From Jeotgalicoccus halotolerans (GTDB lineage Bacteria > Bacillota > Bacilli > Staphylococcales > Salinicoccaceae): a stretch of DNA of 64,000 nt. The DNA is taken from contig NZ_QUMW01000016.1 in the NCBI RefSeq assembly GCF_003387165.1, positions 38,971-102,970 on the forward strand, given 5' to 3'. Positions 57,722-64,000 of the stretch are shown piece by piece. Within the stretch, counting starts at the first letter, position 1. Each line of letters starts with the position of its first letter. Both the position numbers and the translations under genes were made by a program. Below the pieces are notes generated by a model that did no database searches, had not been told where the DNA came from, and was given only the letters and a program-made list of their open reading frames with translations.

Positions 57722-59455
57722 TTAGTTAATGAAGTTATGGCTTGAAGCTTGAGAAGCACTGATAGTTCTCGTGTTTAAATCACCAAGTCCTCCGCCGAAC
57801 TGCATTTCTGATACTAGAATTGATCCGTCACCATTTACACGTTCAACAACTGCAACATGTCCTTGGCCGTATGAACCATTAGTATGAGCTGGAGCTTGCA
57901 TAATAGCGCCTACTGAAGGCGAGTTGCTTACAGAATAACCTGCTGCTTGAGCATTAGACGCCCAATTCGTAGCATCTCCCCAGCCGTTTCCAACTGATAA
58001 GCCCATGGAAGAACGTTTTTCAAATACGTACCATGCACATGAACCCCACTGGTAGTAGTTCTTGCCATTGCTTGCGCTTGAAACTGGAGTTGCTGCTGCA
58101 GGTTGTTCCTGAGCTTCAGCTTCTTCAGCTGCTGCCTGTTCTGCAGCTCGTTCAGCCGCTTCTTCTTCAGCTGCTTGTACTTCCGCAATTCTTTGAGCTT
58201 CAGCCTCTTCAGCTTCTTTTGCTGCTTGAGCTTCTGCTGCTGCTTGTGCCTCTTCAGCTTCTTTTGCTGCCTGAGCTTCTGCTGCTGCTTGTGCCTCTTC
58301 AGCTTCTTTTGCTGCCTGAGCTTCTGCTGCTGCTTGTGTCTCTTCAGCTTCTTTTGCCGCTTGAGCTTCTGCTGCTGCTTGTGCTTCTGCCTCTTCAGCT
58401 TCTTTTACTGCCTGAGCTTCTGCTGCCGCTTGAGCTTCAGCCTCTTCAGCTTCTTTTGCTGCCTGAGCTTCTGCTGCTGCTTGTGCTTCTGCCTCTTCAG
58501 CTTCTTTTGCTGCCTGAGCTTCTGCTGCCGCTTGAGCTTCAGCCTCTTCAGCCTCTTTTGCTGCCTGAGCTTCTGCTGCTGCTTGTGCTTCTGCCTCTTC
58601 AGCTTCTTTTACTGCCTGAGCTTCTGCTGCCGCTTGAGCTTCAGCCTCTTCAGCTTCTTTTACTGCCTGAGCTTCTGCTTCTGCCTCTTCGGCTGCTAAT
58701 TCTTCCTCAGTTGGTTCTTCTACCTCAACTGCAGGTGCAGCTTCTTGAACTTCTTCTACAGCCGGCTCTTCTTCTACCTCAACTGCAGGTGCAGCTTCTT
58801 GAACTTCTTCTACAGCTGGCTCTTCTTCTACCTCAACTGCAGGTGCAGCTTCTTGAACTTCTTCTACAGCTGGCTCTTCTTCTACCTCAACTGCAGGTGC
58901 AGCTTCTTGAACTTCTTCTACAGCTGGCTCTTCTTCTACCTCAACTGCAGGTGCAGCTTCTTGAACTTCTTCTACAGCTGGCTCTTCTTCTACCTCAACT
59001 GCAGGTGCAGCTTCTTGAACTTCTTCTACAGCTGGTGCTTCTTCTGCTGCTGGTTCAGCAGCTGCTGATCCGTCAATTGAAAGTTCCTGACCAACAAAAA
59101 TAAGATCTGAAGATAAGCTGTTCCATTTCATGATTTCATTGTAATCTATTGAGAATTCCGCTCCAATTTGCCAAAGCGTATCTCCTGGTTTAACTATGTA
59201 TGTTGATTCATTACTAGCAGGAGCAGGTGCTTTTTCAGCTTCCTCTGGATTAACTGTCAGTACATCTCCCGGGAAAATAATATCACTTGAAAGTTCGTTA
59301 TCAGCTTTTAAATCTGCAACTGATGTACCAACTTCATTAGCTATTCCCCATAAAGTATCTCCACTGGATATAGTGTACTCGTCTGCTGAAACCGCTGTTG
59401 CCGCTACACCTGTGATTGCTGTCAAAGTTGCTACAGATACTACTGTTTTTTTCAT
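57722..59455 (-). CDS. secreted LysM-CHAP peptidoglycan hydrolase with repeat-rich linker
   Basis: This 577-residue protein has a signal peptide (1-24, cut near VSA), LysM 1 (27-69), LysM 2 (about 84-128), a linker of about 320 residues of Ala/Glu/Val repeats, and a C-terminal CHAP domain (about 465-577) with the catalytic Cys in GSCAWYV and His in GHVAVVE. It should bind the wall through LysM and cleave peptidoglycan as an amidase or endopeptidase, like SsaA or Sle1 proteins. The linker has six near-identical 18-residue units (PAVEEVQEAAPAVEVEE core) and then many AEAQAAAEAQAxKEAEE units. A WalR box and extended -10 promoter precede it. GGAGG precedes the ATG. Confidence 0.93.
   Translation of the reverse strand: MKKTVVSVATLTAITGVAATAVSADEYTISSGDTLWGIANEVGTSVADLKADNELSSDIIFPGDVLTVNPEEAEKAPAPASNESTYIVKPGDTLWQIGAEFSIDYNEIMKWNSLSSDLIFVGQELSIDGSAAAEPAAEEAPAVEEVQEAAPAVEVEEEPAVEEVQEAAPAVEVEEEPAVEEVQEAAPAVEVEEEPAVEEVQEAAPAVEVEEEPAVEEVQEAAPAVEVEEEPAVEEVQEAAPAVEVEEPTEEELAAEEAEAEAQAVKEAEEAEAQAAAEAQAVKEAEEAEAQAAAEAQAAKEAEEAEAQAAAEAQAAKEAEEAEAQAAAEAQAAKEAEEAEAQAAAEAQAVKEAEEAEAQAAAEAQAAKEAEETQAAAEAQAAKEAEEAQAAAEAQAAKEAEEAQAAAEAQAAKEAEEAEAQRIAEVQAAEEEAAERAAEQAAAEEAEAQEQPAAATPVSSASNGKNYYQWGSCAWYVFEKRSSMGLSVGNGWGDATNWASNAQAAGYSVSNSPSVGAIMQAPAHTNGSYGQGHVAVVERVNGDGSILVSEMQFGGGLGDLNTRTISASQASSHNFIN
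58202..58690 (-). repeat. degenerate Ala/Glu/Gln coding repeats in the CHAP-protein linker
   Basis: Units of about 42-51 bases encode variants of AEAQAAAEAQAAKEAEE. Some units lack the second EAEAQ portion, so the period varies. Likely alpha-helical and rod-like. Confidence 0.85.
58718..59040 (-). repeat. six 54-base tandem repeats in the CHAP-protein linker
   Basis: The unit encoding EEPAVEEVQEAAPAVEVE occurs six times at the DNA level, nearly identical; one copy differs at a single base (GCC against GCT). Such identity indicates recent expansion or gene conversion. Confidence 0.93.
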
Positions 59456-59551
59456 AAAGTGAATTTCCTCCTACTAGATAATTAGTTAAGTTTTATATTA
59501 GTTTTTTGTCTGATGTTTCCGCTCACATCTATCTATTACGACACGATTTAA

Positions 59552-59560
59552 ACTATAGCA
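59552..59560 (-). promoter_or_regulatory. extended -10 promoter of the LysM-CHAP gene
   Basis: TGCTATAGT on the minus strand (TATAGT 59552-59557), about 95 bases before the start. No good -35; activation by WalR would fit. Confidence 0.6.
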
Positions 59561-59583
59561 TAAGAAAAATTGAAATTGTGCTT

Positions 59584-59600
59584 TGTAATATACTTGTAAT
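59584..59600 (+). promoter_or_regulatory. WalR (YycF) box
   Basis: TGTAAT-ATACT-TGTAAT matches TGTWAH-N5-TGTWAH exactly. It lies about 30 bases upstream of the -10 of a LysM-CHAP hydrolase, the gene class WalKR controls. The rest of the 350-base gap has no gene; AAGAAATTTCTT at 59607 is a short palindrome. Confidence 0.75.
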
Positions 59601-59761
59601 ATAAAAGAAATTTCTTAGAAATCTGAAGGTCTGAATTTTACAATACCAATATTTTTCTAACTGCTTTTAACCGATGAACCTTGAAATCATTAATAGTAAC
59701 TTAATTTACCCGTTTATTTCTGTGCTGTAATATATACTTTTACTTTCACATCCTTCGAAAA

Positions 59762-59797
59762 TAAAAAAACACGGACATATCTATCATATCCGTGTGC
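59762..59797 (-). terminator. cccB terminator
   Basis: CACGGA (59770-59775) pairs with TCCGTG (59789-59794), extended by inner ATAT pairs; seven T follow on the minus strand. Confidence 0.85.
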
Positions 59798-59807
59798 CTA
59801 TCTTAAA

Positions 59808-60128
59808 TTATTTTTGTTCTGCCAGCCAAGCTGCCAGCGCATCCAGTTCTTTTGGATCTTCGACGAGGCCGCCCGGCATGACATCTGTACCTTCAACAAT
59901 CACAGTACGGATTTCATCTTCACTCAGTCTCGCACCGACTTCCTGAAGATTCGGTCCGGATGCTCCTTCCAAATCCGCGCCGTGACAGCTGAAGCACGAT
60001 GCGCTGCGGTAAATTGCTTTGCCGTCATTCACAGCTGCCTGTTCGTCGTCTGTTTCTTCTTCACTTCCGCCGCATGCGCCGAGTAAAAGAACAATACTAA
60101 AGCCTGCAGTCAGCAGTATTCTTTTCAT
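59808..60128 (-). CDS. cccB: lipoprotein cytochrome c (c551 type)
   Basis: This 106-residue protein has a lipoprotein signal ending VLLLGAC (Cys19), an acidic linker, a haem site CFSCH (Cys45, Cys48, His49) and an axial Met in VMPGG (Met84). It carries electrons on the outer face of the membrane. cccB-prfB-secA is the Bacillus order. Needs haem attachment machinery not seen here except perhaps the TlpA-like protein. Confidence 0.94.
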   Translation of the reverse strand: MKRILLTAGFSIVLLLGACGGSEEETDDEQAAVNDGKAIYRSASCFSCHGADLEGASGPNLQEVGARLSEDEIRTVIVEGTDVMPGGLVEDPKELDALAAWLAEQK

Positions 60129-60150
60129 TTATTACAGACCTCCAATTATT

Positions 60151-61252
60151 TTACATACTCCAGCGCAGATAAGCGTGAATAAATGGAGAAAGGTCGCCGT
60201 CCATTACTTTATCGGTATTACCGACTTCGTAATTTGTTCTGTGATCTTTAACCATGGAGTACGGGTGAAAGACATAACTTCTGATTTGGCTTCCCCAGCC
60301 GATTTCTTTCTGTTCGCCTTTAATATTATCAATTTCCGCACGCTGCTCTTCCAGCTTCCGCTGATACAGTTTTGCTTTCAGCATCTGCATTGCCTGCTCG
60401 CGGTTTTTAATTTGCGAACGTTCATTTTGACAGGTTACTACCACACCGGTCGGCAGGTGCGTAATACGTACAGCCGAGTCTGTCGTATTAACGTGCTGTC
60501 CGCCGGCACCGCTTGAGCGGTAGGTATCAATTTTAATTTCATCAGTATTAATTTCTATATTAATATCCGTATTTTTAAACTGCGGTGTGACTTCGCACGA
60601 CACAAACGACGTATGACGGCGTCCCGATGAATCGAACGGCGATATTCTTACCAGACGGTGCACACCTTTTTCAGCTTTCAGCAATCCGTATGCATTAGGT
60701 CCTTTAATCGATAAAGACACGCTCTTCACACCCGCTTCGTCTCCCCCTTGATAATCCAAAGTTTCGACTTTAAAGCCTTCGGATTCACTGTAGCGCTGAT
60801 ACATTCTTAAAAGCATTTCAGCCCAATCCTGAGATTCAGTGCCGCCAGCACCCGGATGCAGCTCGAGCAGCGCATCCAGAGAATCGTGTTCACCGCTTAA
60901 AAGCAGATTTAATTCATATTCTTCAATTGCTGCTGATGTCTCTTTAACTGATTCTTCCAGCAGTTCCACCAGTTCTTCATCGTATTCTTCGCGCAGCAGT
61001 TCATGGGACGTTTCAATATCGTCCAGGGAGCTGCTGAGAGAATTAAAGCCGTCGACAATTTTTTTCAGATAGTTATTATCTGCGATAATTTCTGCTGCCT
61101 TGTCACTGTCGTTCCAAAAATCCGGATCCAGCATAAGCTCTTCATTTTCCTGTATTTGAGTCTCTTTTTCTTCTAAGTCAAAGAGACCCCCTAAAGTCAT
61201 TTAATTTCTCTCTTTTTTCCTGTAAAAAGTTTTTTACTTCACTTAATTCCAT
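60151..61252 (-). CDS. prfB: peptide chain release factor 2 with programmed +1 frameshift
   Basis: The zero-frame starts at ATG 61252 and reads 24 codons to an in-frame TGA (61178-61180). Just before it is AGGGGG-TCT-CTT-TGA-C, the classic RF2 frameshift site with internal Shine-Dalgarno. A +1 slip gives about 366 residues. SPF (ISPFDSSG) reads UGA/UAA and GGQ (SGAGGQHVN) triggers hydrolysis. It starts 16 bases after secA, so the two are co-transcribed. Confidence 0.97.
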
Positions 61253-61267
61253 ATTGTATCCCCTAAC

Positions 61268-63793
61268 TTATTGTCCGTGACAGTTTTTGTATTTTTTGCC
61301 CGAGCCACATGGACACGGATCATTTCTGCCGACTTTAACCTGGCGTTTGACCGGCTGCTTTTTCGCTTTCGGTTTTCCGTCGCCTGTATGCATTTGTTTT
61401 TTATCAACGACCTGCTCGCGCTTCATTTCCTCATCCGTACGGACAGTTGTTTTCAGCACATATTTCGCAGTGTCATCTTCAATATTAACAAGCATGTTTT
61501 CAAACATCTGAATACCCTCGTTCTGATATTCCCGGAGCGGGTTTATCTGACCGTATGAACGGAGGTGAATTCCTGTTCTCAGCTGATCCATGCTGTCGAT
61601 ATGTTCTACCCATTTCTGGTCCATCGTGCGAAGCATCATCATGCGTTCAAATAACCGCATTTTCTCTGTACCGAGCGTTTCTTCTTTCTCGTCAAGGTGA
61701 GTTTTCACTCTGTCCATAACAAGGCTGAAAATTTCATCCGGACCTTTGCCGCGGATATCATCAATGCTGATTGCATCTTCAGGAAGATACATCTCCGTGA
61801 GCGTTTTAACGTATTGTTCATAATCGATATCTTCTTCATTGTCGAGGTCGTAAAACTCTGCAGTACGCTGCACAGACCGTTCAATCATATCGTTTAACAG
61901 TCCGGAAACATCATCATGGTCGATAATTTCATCGCGTTCGCCGTAAATAATTTCACGCTGTTTACGGAGTACTTCATCGTATTCAAGCAGTCGCTTACGC
62001 GCATCGAAGTTATTGCCTTCCACCCGTTTTTGTGAAGATTCCACACCGCGGGAAATCATTTTGCTCGTCAGTTCCTCTTCGCTCATGCCCATGCGCTCCA
62101 TCATGCTTTGAATTCTTTCAGAACCGAAGCGACGCATTAAATCATCTTCAAGCGACAGGTAGAATGTACTTTCCCCTACATCACCCTGACGTCCGGAACG
62201 TCCGCGGAGCTGGTCATCGATGCGTCGTGATTCGTGACGCTCCGTCCCGATTACCGCCAGGCCTCCAAGTTCTTTTACGCCGTCGCCAAGTTTAATATCC
62301 GTCCCGCGTCCAGCCATGTTTGTCGCAATCGTTACCGCGCCTTTTTTACCGGCTTCTTTAATAATTTCCGCTTCACGTCCGTGGTTTTTCGCATTCAGAA
62401 CGTTATGACGAATACCGTGTTTTTTCAGCAGATTTGAAATCAGCTCACTCGTTTCAACAGCAACAGTACCGATTAGAATCGGCTGTCCTTTGCGGTGACG
62501 TTCGATAACATCATCCACGACCGCACGCAGTTTAATTTCTTCAGCCGCGTAAATTTTATCCGTGTTGTCGATTCTAGCCACCGGCTGGTTTGTCGGAATC
62601 TGTGTCACTCGCATATTATAAATGTTCATGAACTCTTCTTCTTCGGTCTTCGCCGTCCCTGTCATACCTGACAGTTTGTGGAACAGACGGAAAAAGTTCT
62701 GGAAGGTAATCGATGCCATCGTGCGCGATTCATTTTGAATATCCACACCCTCTTTTGCTTCAATTGCCTGGTGCAGACCATCAGAGAAACGGCGGCCTTT
62801 CATCGTGCGTCCCGTAAACTGATCGACGATCAGAATACCTTCATCTTCAACGACATAGTCCACATCGCGTTCCATTGAATAGTTCGCTTTTAGCGCCTGA
62901 TTGATATGATGCAGCAGACTGACGTGCTGAACATCATACAGATTCTCGATCTTAAACCATTTCTCCGCCTTTTCCATGCCGGATTCGTTCAGCTGTATAT
63001 TTCTCGTTTTAATATCATAAGTGTAGTCTTCTTCTTCTTTCAGCATTCTCGTAAACTGATGAGCTTGTAAATAATACGTTTCCCGTTCTTTTGCTTTACC
63101 TGAAATAATTAAAGGCGTCCGCGCTTCATCAATTAAAATCGAGTCAACCTCATCAATGACGGTAAAATTTAAACCGCGGAGTACACGGTCCTGCTTATAA
63201 GTCACCATGTTATCCCGTAAATAATCGAAGCCGAGCTCGTTATTTGTTGTATACGTAATATCTGCCGCAAATGCTTCGCGCTTTTCAGTGCTGTTTTTAG
63301 CATTCAGGTTTAAGCCGACTGTCAGTCCAAGGTAGTTATACAGCACTTCAAGTTCAGCCATTTGTATTTCAGATAAATACTCGTTGACCGTAATAACATG
63401 CACGCCGCGTCCTGTCAGCGCATTTAAATACACCGGCATCGTCGCCGTTAAAGTTTTACCTTCACCCGTTTTCATCTCTGCAATATCGCCTTTATGAAGC
63501 GCGATACCGCCCATCACCTGAACTTCGAACGGTTCCATGCCAAGCGTTCGTTTGGCCGCTTCTCTTACTATCGCAAATGCTTCCGGCAGTATGTCGTCCA
63601 GTATTTTTTCTTCCTGTTTTCTATCACCCTCAGCAGACTTTAGCTTTTCTTGAAATTCCGCTGTTTTATTTTTAATATCATCATCGCTTAATTTTTCTGT
63701 TTCCGGTGCCAGTTCAAGCACCTTTTGTGCCTGTTTACGCAACGTTTTTAACTCTCTTTTGTTGCCGTCGAATAATTTATCCAAAACACCCAT
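61268..63793 (-). CDS. secA: preprotein translocase ATPase SecA
   Basis: This protein of about 841 residues starts [16 protein letters not shown]. Walker A is [10 protein letters not shown], Walker [17 protein letters not shown], and the C-terminus is the SEC-C zinc motif [14 protein letters not shown]. It drives export through SecYEG (secG at 31.9 kb). The longer start at 63811 adds MRERKS and is less likely. Confidence 0.98.
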   Translation of the reverse strand: MGVLDKLFDGNKRELKTLRKQAQKVLELAPETEKLSDDDIKNKTAEFQEKLKSAEGDRKQEEKILDDILPEAFAIVREAAKRTLGMEPFEVQVMGGIALHKGDIAEMKTGEGKTLTATMPVYLNALTGRGVHVITVNEYLSEIQMAELEVLYNYLGLTVGLNLNAKNSTEKREAFAADITYTTNNELGFDYLRDNMVTYKQDRVLRGLNFTVIDEVDSILIDEARTPLIISGKAKERETYYLQAHQFTRMLKEEEDYTYDIKTRNIQLNESGMEKAEKWFKIENLYDVQHVSLLHHINQALKANYSMERDVDYVVEDEGILIVDQFTGRTMKGRRFSDGLHQAIEAKEGVDIQNESRTMASITFQNFFRLFHKLSGMTGTAKTEEEEFMNIYNMRVTQIPTNQPVARIDNTDKIYAAEEIKLRAVVDDVIERHRKGQPILIGTVAVETSELISNLLKKHGIRHNVLNAKNHGREAEIIKEAGKKGAVTIATNMAGRGTDIKLGDGVKELGGLAVIGTERHESRRIDDQLRGRSGRQGDVGESTFYLSLEDDLMRRFGSERIQSMMERMGMSEEELTSKMISRGVESSQKRVEGNNFDARKRLLEYDEVLRKQREIIYGERDEIIDHDDVSGLLNDMIERSVQRTAEFYDLDNEEDIDYEQYVKTLTEMYLPEDAISIDDIRGKGPDEIFSLVMDRVKTHLDEKEETLGTEKMRLFERMMMLRTMDQKWVEHIDSMDQLRTGIHLRSYGQINPLREYQNEGIQMFENMLVNIEDDTAKYVLKTTVRTDEEMKREQVVDKKQMHTGDGKPKAKKQPVKRQVKVGRNDPCPCGSGKKYKNCHGQ

Positions 63794-63910
63794 GGATTTT
63801 CTCTCCCTCATGAAAAATTACCTGTTTATACATCATTACATTTTACCACCATTATAGAAGAAAATAAAATATGTAACATCAAAAAACCCCAAAGGCGGGT
63901 AAACCTGATA

Positions 63911-64000
63911 TGCTCCCCCTAAAGTAGACACTTAAAAAAGTAAACTACTTTAGGGGGAGTTTTCTCTTGAAATCAAACATAAGGTATTCAACGAATGAAC
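63911..64000 (+). mobile_element. probable left end of an insertion sequence (IS3-like)
   Basis: TGCTCCCCCTAAAGTAGACAC at 63911 has the TG start and C-rich, AGTAGACAC form of many IS3-family ends. A perfect 15-base inverted repeat (63913-63927 and 63945-63959) follows within the end, then a start codon with ribosome binding site. The right end is outside, so the call is provisional. Confidence 0.5.
63967..64000 (+). CDS. start of a probable transposase ORF (window edge)
   Basis: TTG at 63967 follows GGGGGAG at seven bases and opens a frame MKSNIRYSTNE that runs off the window. The composition fits the first residues of IS3-type OrfA proteins, but 11 residues are not enough to identify it. 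Its ribosome binding site lies inside the 3' arm of the upstream hairpin. Confidence 0.4.
   Translation, partial: MKSNIRYSTNE

Noticed and set aside
58033..59103. A 356-residue plus-strand ORF rich in Leu and Gln.
   Set aside because: It is the antisense shadow of the 54-base and Ala/Glu repeats of the LysM-CHAP gene; the minus frame has signal peptide, LysM and CHAP domains.
61178..61252. prfB as a frameshifted pseudogene.
   Set aside because: The in-frame TGA is the conserved programmed frameshift site, not a mutation.

Overview
The window is a chromosomal segment from a low-to-mid GC Firmicute that reads as a member of the Staphylococcaceae outside the S. aureus group (Jeotgalicoccus, Salinicoccus or a relative; the genus is inference). 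Reasons: the sufCDSUB operon, secG-est-rnr-smpB-ssrA, pgk-tpiA-gpmI-eno, clpP next to whiA-yvcK-rapZ-trxB, hprK-lgt-yvoF, csbA-uvrBA and cccB-prfB-secA all appear in the order known from Staphylococcus and Bacillus. The tmRNA also encodes the tag (A)GKQNNFAVAA, close to the staphylococcal AGKSNNNFAVAA. Nearly everything is core genome. The only mobile-element signal is at the extreme right edge.

Layout. 1-3.2 kb: Fe-S and yut-type housekeeping genes plus a BirA-type controlled bioY. 3.2-5.0 kb: an NhaC-superfamily transporter under a lysine riboswitch, so probably a lysine transporter. 5.0-8.1 kb: yunDEF-like block. 8.1-10.5 kb: FetAB-type iron exporter with a DMT permease. 10.5-13.1 kb: a thioredoxin-fold protein, a four-helix oxidase-I-like membrane protein and a YfcC permease. 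13.2-18.5 kb: suf operon. 18.7-19.5 kb: two tandem DUF4870 paralogues with different promoter types. 19.7-20.6 kb: ctaB. 20.7-23.5 kb: methionine importer metNIQ under a SAM-I riboswitch. 23.5-26.0 kb: yusE/yusF/gcvH/yusI-like genes and aroD. 26.1-27.7 kb: lipoprotein, ohr, csbD. 27.8-32.1 kb: trans-translation and RNA decay block. 32.3-33.2 kb: NERD protein. 33.5-38.3 kb: lower glycolysis without gapA or cggR. 38.5-41.9 kb: glutaredoxin, split ThrE exporter, tRNA-Arg(CCG), clpP, epimerase. 42-49.6 kb: whiA-yvcK-rapZ, trxB, and a TPR protein with yvoF-lgt-hprK. 49.7-57.5 kb: yvlB-like gene, uvrAB under an SOS box, csbA, a YfbR-like gene, a TlpA-like gene and an unlisted 56-residue membrane ORF. 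57.7-63.8 kb: a LysM-CHAP cell wall hydrolase with a WalR box, cccB, prfB with programmed frameshift, secA. 63.9-64.0 kb: the probable left end of an insertion sequence.

Regulation is unusually readable: SAM-I and lysine riboswitches; BirA, CtsR, LexA, WalR and possible OhrR operators; sigma-B-type promoters at csbD and one DUF4870 gene; and many clear intrinsic terminators. Functional links include Fe-S assembly (HesB/NfuA-like, SufBCDSU), protein quality control (ClpP, SmpB/tmRNA, RNase R), secretion and envelope (SecA, SecG, Lgt, LysM-CHAP) and carbon control (HprK, YvcK, RapZ).

I found no convincing undescribed defence or biosynthetic system. The best leads are two unexplained intergenic repeat families (26.76 kb and 33.32 kb), the 56-residue ORF, the standalone oxidase-like protein, the DUF4870 pair, and the missing gapA.
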